A DNA stretch of 34,160 nucleotides, taken from positions 1-34,160 of the forward strand of contig JAGACB010000138.1 of the NCBI GenBank assembly GCA_017614345.1, given 5' to 3'. The DNA comes from Lachnospiraceae bacterium (lineage in GTDB: Bacteria; Bacillota; Clostridia; Lachnospirales; Lachnospiraceae). Below are positions 5,730 through 14,196 of the stretch, in pieces (position 1 is the stretch's first letter; every line of letters starts with the position of its first letter). The position numbers and the translations under genes are program-made. Below the pieces are notes generated by a model that did no database searches, had not been told where the DNA came from, and saw only the letters and a program-made list of their open reading frames with translations.

Positions 5730-8480
5730 TTACTTCCTTCCATCCTTCTCGATCTGCTTGATCTCTTCCTTGTTGCGGTACATGTCTTTGTCGGCGCGGT
5801 TGAAGATGTCGGTGACATGTTCGTCTGTGGACGGGTCGAAGACGGCAAGGCCGGCTGCGAGGACAGGGCCTTCGTCGGCTTTGGCGTTTTGGATCACCCG
5901 GGAGCGGATCTTCTCCATGAGGCTTTCACGGTCTTCATAGTCGGAGCCCATGAGGACCACGGCGAATTCATCGCCGCCGAGGCGGTAGACGGGGCTGTGA
6001 TCGAAGGTCACGAAAATGAGTTTGCAGGCGGATCTGATGTATTCATCGCCGGCCTGGTGACCGAGGGAGTCGTTGACAAGCTTTAAGTTGTTGATATCGC
6101 AGACCACCAGGGCAAATTTCAGATCCGGGAGCTTTTCGTCGATCCGGCTCTGCAGGTCTGCTTCGATCTCATGGTAGGCGGTGATGTTCTTGGCGCCGGT
6201 CAGGCCGTCACGGCGGGCCAGTTCATTGGCCCGGTTCAGGGCCTGGAGCTGCTCTTTTTCGCGACGGACTTCTTCATCGATGTTCTCGACGCCGATGATG
6301 AAGTTGGCCTTGTTGCTGCCCCACATGACGGTAAGGCGCGTGTATTTCGGAACGTTGTTTACGATCATCCGGTAATCTGCCTGGAGCTGCTTGTGGTTTT
6401 CAAGGGCTGTGATCAGCTGATCACGGGTCATGATCTGGGCAATGCGTGCACGATCCTCCGGGTGGATGGAAACAATAATGTTGGCGCTGCATTCTTCAAA
6501 GAAATCTCCGCCCTCAAGCCGGAGGGAAAGACTGTCGAAAATATCGTTTTTGATGTATTCCCGAAATTGACCGGTCTGGGAGTTGACATAGTAGATGATG
6601 TCATAGTGAGAGGCCAGGCCTTCTGCGATCTGGTGAAAGACAGCCTGACGTTCTTCCTTCTGGCGGATCTCCTGCGCTTTGTAGATCTCTCCGGTGGTCC
6701 TGAATACGGTGGGGTCATTTAAGTAAATGGCACGGCTCAGGATCTGGGAGAAATACTCTCCTCGATCCGTGATCTCTCCGGAGAGATCACACAGAAAATA
6801 TCCGTAGAGTCTGGGACCGTAGAACAGCGGAAGAGGAATGTAACTGCGGATCTTGGAGGGAAGCTCTTTTTTCTCAAAGATCCCGGAAACAGAGCATCTT
6901 CTTCGGTCCGGATCGGGGATATACAATTCATCGCCCTTGAGGACGCAACGAAGATCGATGGTATCCGGAAGGATCGTGGTGCCATCGAAATTGTATTCCA
7001 CCGGGGTTTCAAACAGGAACAGAGCAACATTGGGGAGCCCTAAGTGGTGAAGATTCCTGATCACGACATCAAGGCTTGCTTCGGCGGAATCCATTCGGTA
7101 ATCGACGGTCTTCAACAAAAATTCCTTCATTCCTCCGCGGCCGGAATTGATGCGGCTGTTTCGGCGGGTATGCTGACCTGCCTGGGCCTGGATGATCCTG
7201 TCCTTCATCCTTGCAAACAGGAGATTGCTTTTGATGTCAGACGAGGTACCTTTTGAGAGTTTCGTGACGGCTCCCTGAAGCCGGTCGATGCATTTTAAGA
7301 GCTTCTGGGAATCTGTGTAGCTGAGTGATTCTTCATCAAAGAATACATCTATGAGATGGCAGATCTCCTCAAATTCCTCATTGCTCATATAGCGTTTCTT
7401 CAGTGAGATCAGCATTCGGTACACGATCTCGTAGAAGAGACGCTTTAAGTTGATGGCACGGCTGTCGATATACTCGTTTTTGTAACGGTAAAAGCAGTCG
7501 TCAAACATACGGTAGACTACTGCGGGCTCTGCGTGCTTCAGCTCTCTTAAACTGTATTCGTATTTTTCGTAGGGACAGGATTCCCGGCCGAAAAGCCGTG
7601 TGGGGATCACGATATTCGGTACATTGATCTCGTTGATCTTGGCCATTAATGCATCGTAGGCACATTTTCCCAGAGTCCCTTCATCCGGGCCGATCGAAGC
7701 CAGGGAAGGAACCAGATTGGAACACATTCTGGTGTTATCAAAACCGAATACGTAGATGTCGCGCCCGGGAACAAGTCTTCGCCGGTTCATGGCTGTATAC
7801 AGGGCAGAGGCAACGGGGTCGTTGACACAGAAGATCGCCTGAACCCCGGGATTCCGGTCTAAGAGCCTTTCTGCTTCCGCTACGGAATCTCCGGACATAT
7901 CGGTGGGTTCGTACATTTCTTCCGTGAAGGTCAGCCGGTTTGCGGCAAGACAATCCTGGAATATCTGAAGGCGGTTCATGGCGTCCGGATTTTCTTCCCG
8001 TCCGCCGAGCATGGCAAAATGAGTTACGTTGCGGGTATTGATCAGATAGTCCACCGCATCGCGGATCCCGGTCACGTTGTCATAATTGACGGTAGTCTCG
8101 GTCTGAGTGTTACTGGCAATGCAGACCTTCGGGATCTCGGAATAATCGGAAAAATAACTGTGACCGAAGTAATCTGTTTCTTCTTCTCCCATGTTGGGAA
8201 GAGCAAAGATCAGACCGTCAAAATGGCATACCTCGCCTAATAGGTAGATCGTATTGTAGATCTTCCGGTGCATGTCCTGCTTCGGATCCGGGTCATTGTT
8301 CATGAGCTGCCTTCCGGCCAGCACCACCAGGTGAACCTGCTCATCACGCTTTACGCAGGCAAGCACGCCGTGGATGACCTCTTTGGCAAATTCACTGAAG
8401 ACATCTTCCAGGATCAGTCCTATGGTCAGTTTTTCGGGTTTTTCTTCGTAGTTTTTCATCCTGCATCCCGACCTTTTCAT
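5730..8480 (-). CDS. Diguanylate cyclase with LacI-type ligand-sensor domain (GGDEF)
   Basis: A 916-residue soluble protein. Residues ~18-320 match the periplasmic-binding-like sensor of LacI regulators (LTIGLILEDVFSEFAKEVIHG, VQAIFCVNDPVASALYTAM, DIYVFGFDNTRMCSNLVPSL) but without the DNA-binding headpiece and without a signal peptide, so it should sense a ligand in the cytoplasm. A helical region (~325-440), a GAF/PAS-like region (~445-720) and a C-terminal GGDEF domain follow. RDGLTGAKN and the intact YRLGGDEF (835-839) support c-di-GMP synthesis from GTP. The RxxD inhibitory site is absent (FDHS in its place), so product inhibition is unlikely. The start is uncertain: ATG 8480 has no clear ribosome binding site, and ATG 8459 (MKNYEEKPEK) is the alternative. 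It lies 57 bases downstream of the EAL gene on the same strand, probably in one transcript. Confidence 0.88.
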   Translation of the reverse strand: MKRSGCRMKNYEEKPEKLTIGLILEDVFSEFAKEVIHGVLACVKRDEQVHLVVLAGRQLMNNDPDPKQDMHRKIYNTIYLLGEVCHFDGLIFALPNMGEEETDYFGHSYFSDYSEIPKVCIASNTQTETTVNYDNVTGIRDAVDYLINTRNVTHFAMLGGREENPDAMNRLQIFQDCLAANRLTFTEEMYEPTDMSGDSVAEAERLLDRNPGVQAIFCVNDPVASALYTAMNRRRLVPGRDIYVFGFDNTRMCSNLVPSLASIGPDEGTLGKCAYDALMAKINEINVPNIVIPTRLFGRESCPYEKYEYSLRELKHAEPAVVYRMFDDCFYRYKNEYIDSRAINLKRLFYEIVYRMLISLKKRYMSNEEFEEICHLIDVFFDEESLSYTDSQKLLKCIDRLQGAVTKLSKGTSSDIKSNLLFARMKDRIIQAQAGQHTRRNSRINSGRGGMKEFLLKTVDYRMDSAEASLDVVIRNLHHLGLPNVALFLFETPVEYNFDGTTILPDTIDLRCVLKGDELYIPDPDRRRCSVSGIFEKKELPSKIRSYIPLPLFYGPRLYGYFLCDLSGEITDRGEYFSQILSRAIYLNDPTVFRTTGEIYKAQEIRQKEERQAVFHQIAEGLASHYDIIYYVNSQTGQFREYIKNDIFDSLSLRLEGGDFFEECSANIIVSIHPEDRARIAQIMTRDQLITALENHKQLQADYRMIVNNVPKYTRLTVMWGSNKANFIIGVENIDEEVRREKEQLQALNRANELARRDGLTGAKNITAYHEIEADLQSRIDEKLPDLKFALVVCDINNLKLVNDSLGHQAGDEYIRSACKLIFVTFDHSPVYRLGGDEFAVVLMGSDYEDRESLMEKIRSRVIQNAKADEGPVLAAGLAVFDPSTDEHVTDIFNRADKDMYRNKEEIKQIEKDGRK

Positions 8481-8537
8481 TGATTATCCGGCAAAGGAGC
8501 CGGCGTTTTTGTATTCCTTCAGAAGAGGATACCGGTT

Positions 8538-11180
8538 TTATTCCTCTGACAGAGGAGCCGGCTTCGAGAAGAGATAACCTTGGGAATAATCAACGTTGTA
8601 GCTTGTCAGCTTGCGCTGGATCTCTTCATTTTCCACAAATTCCGCAATTATGCGGATATTACGGGAACTCAGGTTCTTCCAACCGGAGATGAGTGCCACG
8701 AGATTTTCGGATTCGCGGTCAATATAGCAGTTCCGGATAATGGAGCCGTCGATCTTGATGAAATCCGAGTGGATACTCAGAATATGCTGAAGATTCGAAT
8801 AGCCGCTTCCGAAATCATCAATGGAGATGAGTCCGCCGAGTTCGTGGATCTTATCCACAAAGGAGACCAGAGTATTGTAGTCTCCCACTTCTTCATTTTC
8901 CAGAATCTCAAAGATGTAGTGATCCGGATGACGGCTGGTTGAAAGAAAATCATAGATATCCGCCAGAAGCTCCCGGTTTCTGATGTCACGGATCCCCAGG
9001 TTGATGCTCACGGAATAACCGTCACGGGGCTCGAACAGATCAAATACCTTCCGGATCATGATGCGGGAGAGGGAGTCGTAGAGGAGACCGAAGGATCTGG
9101 CAACATCCAGAAAGCTTCCGGGATTGTAGATGGTTCCGTCTTCCCCTCTCAGTCTCATCAGGGCTTCATAGTGTGTGATCTTGCGTTTCCGGTTATCGTA
9201 GATCCCCTGGAAGAAGGGGAGCACTCCGTCATGGTCTATGGCGTAGTTGATCACATTTACCATGCGATAGCGTTCCCGGATGCTTGCCTCATCAAGCTGG
9301 TCGCTTCCGGCACGAAAGACAGAGAACTGGATGTTCCGCTTCATCATCTCGACCCGGGCGGAGGCATAGTTGGTAGGCAGGTTTTCAACGGTACAGTCAT
9401 ACATGACGCAGAAGATGGGGACGATCGAAATGTAATCTTCCGAGTATTTGAACAATTCCTTTTGAAGTTTTTCCATATCTTCGGCGAATACATCAAGGGA
9501 GATCAGGTATGAGGGGGCGGCAATGGCCACCTGCCATTCACTTAACAGATAGAACCGGTATTTTTTTTGCCCGGAAAAAGATCTGCAGGTGTTCAGGTAG
9601 TTGACATAGGTCTTGCTGATCATTTGCGGAGAAAAGACGATCTTCATGCTTGAAGTGTCCAGAACATTGATCATACAGATCCGGTCGTACCCGTGAAGTT
9701 TGATGTCCATGTTCAATGACGCTTCGTTGGGAATATCATCCTGCTCCTGATACATCAGAAAACGCTCACATTCCCTGACAAATGTCCGAAGTGATTCCGG
9801 AGCATCAAAGTTTTTGTCCTGAAGCCGGCTTTCGGTGTTGATCAGGTATTCGACCAGCGGGCGATTATCGGCAGAAAGGGATTCGGTACGGGAGAATACA
9901 TAAGGATTGAAGTCCTGAGTACCGGTTTTTTCGCCGAGAGCGGCAACCACGAAGGAACAGTTGGCAAAGGTGTTCCTGCCGCCCACACAGGTGATCTCGC
10001 CCTCCGTGATACAGCCGCACAGATTGGAATTTTCATAAATGGAGAGTTCCCACTTGATGCAGTTGGAATAGATGATGGAGCGGGCAGTGCAGGAGTATCC
10101 GAAGAGGGTCTCCGCCTTTTCGAAATTCTCGATCCGCTGGAACATTGTACGGTTGTCTGCCACGATCTTCCGATCACAGATGAAAGCGCGTTTCAGTTTC
10201 TTTCCGGCACGAATATTATGATTGGCAGAAAGCACCTCTCTGGCGGAGACGGTATCTAAGCCCGGATGGGCATCATAAAAACGCCGGTTCGCCGGAACGG
10301 TCTCCGGATAAAGGTCCGATAGATTATCTCTGTCGGTATATCTGAGCATGATGGGGATATCATTAAATTCACTGTAGACAAAAGGAAAATAATTGGTCAG
10401 TTCCGGATGTTCCCCCAGTTCTTCCCCGATACTGCGCCGGTAGGCAGATGCCGCATCTGCTTCACCGATGGACAGGATGGCAGTGCCGAAGGTATCCGTA
10501 ATGGTGCATTCTTCACCCACTGCACGGGTTCCGGTTGCCTGACCCGACAGACATTCCAGTTCTTTGCCGCTCAGGGAAGCAACCAGGACGCTGGTGGTAG
10601 AAAAACCGTTTTCATCAAAGACAAAACCGGAATCAAGGAAGGTGCGGAAGCTGATCTCGGAGGTATTTGCGATCCCTCCGATCATCTGTACTCCGGGGAA
10701 ACAGTCGTTACACTTGTCAACAAAATCGTAAACATCGGCATACTTGGCCGTGGTAAAGGTGAGCATGAGCCCGGTATCCTCGGAGATCACGGCGTCCTTT
10801 ACTGCCTGAGCCAGTTCCTCCGGAGGGATCGGCAGTTCGGTATTCCCGTTGAAGGCGGGAACCATGGCGGTACGCACCCGGCCTTCATCCATCTGAGTGA
10901 CGGAAACCACACACTGATTCTGCATGAGACGTCCCCAGCCGATCACGGCCGAAGTGCTGGTTCCGAAAATATGTGCCTTGGGCACAAGATCTTTGATAAA
11001 CTTTGCGAGATCCACAGCTTCAGCTTCTTCGTGGATGGCGGTATGGATCCGGATCAGTACTTCTCCGCGGCCGGAATTCAGCCCTAACTGATTAAACGTA
11101 TCAGCGAGACGTGCTTTTGAAATAAATTGGAAATTCCATGTGAACATACGCAATTCCCCGCTTTCCTCAAAAGGTATCAT
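8538..11180 (-). CDS. FIST-sensor cyclic-di-GMP phosphodiesterase (EAL)
   Basis: 880 residues. An N-terminal FIST domain (about 25-240; IFGTSTSAVIGWGR and QMIGGIANTSE) and FIST_C-like region (about 250-430; LFGYSCTARSIIYSNC) form a predicted small-ligand sensor. A linker of mixed fold runs to ~650, followed by a C-terminal EAL domain (~660-880). EAL residues expected for hydrolysis of c-di-GMP are present: HYEALMRL (672-674), SINLG, FEILENEE (loop variant of the usual ELTE), SIDDFGSGYS, DFIKIDG, IIAEFVENEE and YSQGYLFSKP. No membrane segment, so it acts in the cytoplasm. Start 11180 lacks an obvious ribosome binding site; ATG 11147 (MFTWNFQF) is the alternative. An extended -10 (11205-11210) precedes it. 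It is the first gene of the EAL–GGDEF pair. Confidence 0.88.
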   Translation of the reverse strand: MIPFEESGELRMFTWNFQFISKARLADTFNQLGLNSGRGEVLIRIHTAIHEEAEAVDLAKFIKDLVPKAHIFGTSTSAVIGWGRLMQNQCVVSVTQMDEGRVRTAMVPAFNGNTELPIPPEELAQAVKDAVISEDTGLMLTFTTAKYADVYDFVDKCNDCFPGVQMIGGIANTSEISFRTFLDSGFVFDENGFSTTSVLVASLSGKELECLSGQATGTRAVGEECTITDTFGTAILSIGEADAASAYRRSIGEELGEHPELTNYFPFVYSEFNDIPIMLRYTDRDNLSDLYPETVPANRRFYDAHPGLDTVSAREVLSANHNIRAGKKLKRAFICDRKIVADNRTMFQRIENFEKAETLFGYSCTARSIIYSNCIKWELSIYENSNLCGCITEGEITCVGGRNTFANCSFVVAALGEKTGTQDFNPYVFSRTESLSADNRPLVEYLINTESRLQDKNFDAPESLRTFVRECERFLMYQEQDDIPNEASLNMDIKLHGYDRICMINVLDTSSMKIVFSPQMISKTYVNYLNTCRSFSGQKKYRFYLLSEWQVAIAAPSYLISLDVFAEDMEKLQKELFKYSEDYISIVPIFCVMYDCTVENLPTNYASARVEMMKRNIQFSVFRAGSDQLDEASIRERYRMVNVINYAIDHDGVLPFFQGIYDNRKRKITHYEALMRLRGEDGTIYNPGSFLDVARSFGLLYDSLSRIMIRKVFDLFEPRDGYSVSINLGIRDIRNRELLADIYDFLSTSRHPDHYIFEILENEEVGDYNTLVSFVDKIHELGGLISIDDFGSGYSNLQHILSIHSDFIKIDGSIIRNCYIDRESENLVALISGWKNLSSRNIRIIAEFVENEEIQRKLTSYNVDYSQGYLFSKPAPLSEE

Positions 11181-11204
11181 GTATGGTTCAAAAGAACACG
11201 CTCT

Positions 11205-11234
11205 ATTATATCATGAAGTGAAGTAATTGGAAAT
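11205..11234 (-). promoter_or_regulatory. Promoter for the EAL–GGDEF pair
   Basis: On the minus strand TGATATAATAG gives an extended -10 (TATAAT = 11205-11210). A weak -35 (TTCCAA) lies 17 bp upstream. Confidence 0.6.
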
Positions 11235-11278
11235 GAAAAAATGATCGGAAATTTAAGAATTGTGTAAAATCTCCTCAA

Positions 11279-11308
11279 TTGACGATGACAGTAGTGATAT
11301 GGTAAAAT
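11279..11308 (+). promoter_or_regulatory. Promoter for the membrane/LRR gene pair
   Basis: TTGACG at 11279-11284 and TAAAAT at 11303-11308, 18-bp spacing. It drives the gene at 11365, divergent from the EAL promoter about 70 bp away. Confidence 0.6.
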
Positions 11309-11364
11309 ATTTCATCAGAAACACGGCAGGAGGATCGATCCGTTAACTGCGAAAGGAGCCCGCT

Positions 11365-11832
11365 ATGATAAGCTATCTGAAACATAAATTACTGAACATG
11401 GAGCCATACCGGTGCGTATTTATGATCATCTTTATTTTGTTGATCCCCATTACCATCCTGCTGTGTATCATCATGAGCGGTAACTGGCTTATGTGCCTGC
11501 TTTCCGCGGCAATCTCTGCGGCCAATGTGGGCTCGGTCTTTTTCTTTGAGGAGATCAATGAATTAAACCGGCTTTCGGGAAATCATTTTCCCGATCAGTA
11601 TGAGGCGGATGACGAATATCGTCTCCAGGGCAATTCCGGTTCTTCCGCATTTTTGTGGATCATCGGGCTTGTGGCGGCCTTTACCTTATGCATCGGAGGC
11701 GCAAACCTGTTCCCGTATGTGAATGCAGCGATAGAGTGGATCGGCGTTCGGGCCGGATGGATCTTCCGTTTTATCGATGAGGCGCTGACGCAGCTTTTTG
11801 ACAGCCTCAGTCACATGATCTCGGGATATTGA
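11365..11832 (+). CDS. Small integral membrane protein, unknown
   Basis: 155 residues, ATG at 11365 after AAAGGAG. Hydrophobic segments at about 16-36 and 39-60 and one around 90-110 suggest three membrane helices, with an amphipathic C-terminal helix (WIGVRAGWIFRFIDEAL). No known family is recognised. It is 39 bases upstream of the leucine-rich-repeat gene, on the same strand and probably in the same transcript, so it may help display or export that protein; this is inference from position only. Confidence 0.65.
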   Translation: MISYLKHKLLNMEPYRCVFMIIFILLIPITILLCIIMSGNWLMCLLSAAISAANVGSVFFFEEINELNRLSGNHFPDQYEADDEYRLQGNSGSSAFLWIIGLVAAFTLCIGGANLFPYVNAAIEWIGVRAGWIFRFIDEALTQLFDSLSHMISGY

Positions 11833-11871
11833 TGAAGTTAAAGTTTCGTTATGATGAGGTCGGAGGAGAAA

Positions 11872-13920
11872 ATGAGAAAGAAAGATGATTTCTTCTTTGA
11901 TGAAGATGATAAAAGTGTTTTTGGAAAGTTTCGCGGAGATGACGAAAAGGACGATCGTTTCCGGGGAGATGAAAAGGGAGATCCGGAGAATCTGCTGACC
12001 GGCGGCTCCAATATCTCAAAGCCGAAGGCAATGGTCCTCCTTGGCGCAGGTTGTGCGCTGGTTTCCGTCTCCACGCTTCTGGCGTTGGTTCTCTGGTGCG
12101 GTGTCTTCGGACATGAGCTTCCCGGAACCGGTCTGTTCCGGAATGTGGCTCAGGGGCTTGGACAGAACCGGGGACAGGGACAGCCGGAACCGGTGGTGAT
12201 GCCTTCGGGGGTCTTGGAAGCGGTAATGATCGATGAAGAACATTTTCCGAATGAATATTTTCGGAATTATGTAGAAAACACTTTTGACCGTGACGATGAC
12301 GGCTTCTTAAGTGAAAGCGAGCTTTGGGATGCTGAGGTGATCGATCTCGGAAACATCGAGTATTATGCGATCGACAACGTACGGGGAATCGAGCGTTTTC
12401 CGAATCTGAAGATTTTTCAGATCACTAATCAGCCGCTGATGGAACTGGATCTCAGTCAAAATACGCATTTGACGGAACTCTACTGTTCCGGGCTTACCCT
12501 GACGGATCTGGATCTGAGCAACAATCGGGAACTGAAGATTCTGTATTGCCCCGCCTGCGAGCTTGAAACGTTAAATGTGAGTGATAACCGGGAACTGGAG
12601 AAGCTCAGCTGCGGTGATAATCATCTGACTTCCCTGGATGTCATGAATTGCTTTGAATTACAGGAACTGGATTGCTCGAACAATAAGCTGGCAGAGTTAG
12701 ATCTCATCAACAACAGAAAACTGATCGGCTTATATTGTGCGGATAATGAACTGACCGAGCTGGCAACCCTCACAAACGGAGAACTGACCTGTATTGACTG
12801 CAGCAATAATTCTCTGAGCAGTCTGCAGGTGGGACAGAACACGAAGCTTCAGACACTGATCGCCCATCGCAATGAACTTACCTGGGTGAGTGTGGTTCCG
12901 AATACCGAGCTGACCTTCCTGAAGGTGGATCCGAAGGTGACCGTGCACGGCGATGTGGAGAAGCTGATGCTGATGCATCCGGATCCGGAGGAGATAGAGG
13001 GATCTGTGATCATCGATGAAGAGCATTTTCCCGATAAGAACTTCCGAAAGTATATCGACGATAACATTGATCCGAACGGGGATGATGTTCTTACAGCAGA
13101 AGAGATCTCTTCCGTGACGTGGATCGAAGTTTCCCATAGGAAAATCGCAGATCTGACAGGAATCGAGTACTTTACGGAGCTGACTGACCTGAACTGTGAA
13201 TGTAATGATCTGTCTGAACTGGATGTCAGCAATAATTCAAAACTCAGGGAACTGAACTGTTGCTCGAATCGCCTGACGAGCCTGGACCTGTCTGCAAATC
13301 CCGAACTGGTTTATCTGGGGGTCATTGGTAATGAACTGACGGATCTGGATGCTAGCCGGAATACGGCGCTCATACAACTGAACTGTCAGAGCAATAAACT
13401 GAGCGGACTTGACGTAAGCAATAGTCCGGAGCTTCAGATACTGGAATGTGAAGACAATCAACTGACTGCTCTCGATGTCACAGGAAATCCGGAGCTTCAG
13501 AGACTGGACTGCGGAGACAATCAGCTGACCGCTCTCGACGTCAGCAAGAATCCGAAACTGGAATACCTTATGTGCGGCGGGAATCAGCTGATCGAACTTG
13601 ATGTTTCGGAGAATACCGGGTTGATGCAACTGCTTTGTTCCGAGAACGATCTTTACTATCTGGATCTGAGCAGGAATACCGGATTATTCATGCTGTTCTG
13701 CTCCTTCAATAAGCTCTCATATCTGGATCTGAGTGCCAATACGGAATTGAAGGCGCTGGATTGTTCAGGGAATCATCTGAGCAGTCTGGATGTGACCGGC
13801 AACCTGAACTTAGAGTCACTGGAGTGCTACGACAATGAGCTGACTTCCCTTGATCTCAGTCGGAATCCGAATCTGACGTTTGCCAAGGTGGATCCGGGAG
13901 TGGAAGTGATCAAGCCGTAA
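11872..13920 (+). CDS. Membrane-anchored leucine-rich-repeat surface protein with two Ca-loop/LRR modules
   Basis: 682 residues from the ATG at 11872 (ribosome binding site TCGGAGGAG; an in-frame ATG at 11851 lacks one). An acidic cytoplasmic-looking N-terminus (1-50) is followed by a membrane helix (~52-80). Two modules come next. Each starts with IDEEHFP and an EF-hand/dockerin-like loop (DRDDDGFLSESE; DPNGDDVLTAEE), continues with leucine-rich repeats of 21 residues (8 in module 1, 12 in module 2, pattern L-x-x-L-x-C-x-x-N-x-L-T-x-L-D-L-S-x-N), and ends LTF-x-KVDP. The repeats fold as a parallel solenoid and usually bind proteins or glycans. The protein probably displays the solenoid outside the cell (type II orientation). 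It is the last gene before a strong terminator. Confidence 0.85.
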   Translation: MRKKDDFFFDEDDKSVFGKFRGDDEKDDRFRGDEKGDPENLLTGGSNISKPKAMVLLGAGCALVSVSTLLALVLWCGVFGHELPGTGLFRNVAQGLGQNRGQGQPEPVVMPSGVLEAVMIDEEHFPNEYFRNYVENTFDRDDDGFLSESELWDAEVIDLGNIEYYAIDNVRGIERFPNLKIFQITNQPLMELDLSQNTHLTELYCSGLTLTDLDLSNNRELKILYCPACELETLNVSDNRELEKLSCGDNHLTSLDVMNCFELQELDCSNNKLAELDLINNRKLIGLYCADNELTELATLTNGELTCIDCSNNSLSSLQVGQNTKLQTLIAHRNELTWVSVVPNTELTFLKVDPKVTVHGDVEKLMLMHPDPEEIEGSVIIDEEHFPDKNFRKYIDDNIDPNGDDVLTAEEISSVTWIEVSHRKIADLTGIEYFTELTDLNCECNDLSELDVSNNSKLRELNCCSNRLTSLDLSANPELVYLGVIGNELTDLDASRNTALIQLNCQSNKLSGLDVSNSPELQILECEDNQLTALDVTGNPELQRLDCGDNQLTALDVSKNPKLEYLMCGGNQLIELDVSENTGLMQLLCSENDLYYLDLSRNTGLFMLFCSFNKLSYLDLSANTELKALDCSGNHLSSLDVTGNLNLESLECYDNELTSLDLSRNPNLTFAKVDPGVEVIKP

Positions 13921-13984
13921 ACTCTTTATGTATGAGAAAAATGATATTTTGGCGGAAGAGGTTCTGACCGATAAAAAGTAAGTG

Positions 13985-14024
13985 AAAGCCCGATGCGCTC
14001 CCTGTGAGTGTGTCGGGCTTTTTT
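13985..14024 (+). terminator. Intrinsic terminator after the LRR gene
   Basis: Nine-bp stem AAAGCCCGA / TCGGGCTTT followed by a T-run. Confidence 0.9.
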
Positions 14025-14091
14025 CAGCTCTCGAATTTATCGATTTTTAATCCTGAGGTAATGATTCGTTCATCGACAGCTGTCTGTTTTA

Positions 14092-14120
14092 TTGTTTTTT
14101 TTGCTTATAAATGTTATAAT
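14092..14120 (+). promoter_or_regulatory. Promoter of the SLH–solute-binding gene
   Basis: TTGTTT (14092-14097), 17-bp spacer, extended TGTTATAAT with TATAAT at 14115-14120. It leaves a 5' leader of about 70 bases. Confidence 0.7.
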
Positions 14121-14196
14121 TTTCTTATTAGGTGCAAGTGATCTTTCGGGGGTTACGAGGGTCATTTCATCAATAAAAGTATTGAGGAGGTTTGTT

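Noticed and set aside
5629-5940. Plus-strand ORF with repeats of CFDYITFFVSLA over the tandem repeat region
   Set aside because: It is simply the translation of the 42-bp repeat and then the antisense of the GGDEF gene.
14121-14196. Leader of the SLH–solute-binding gene examined as a c-di-GMP riboswitch
   Set aside because: The conserved core of neither class I nor class II c-di-GMP riboswitches can be placed in the 70-base leader.
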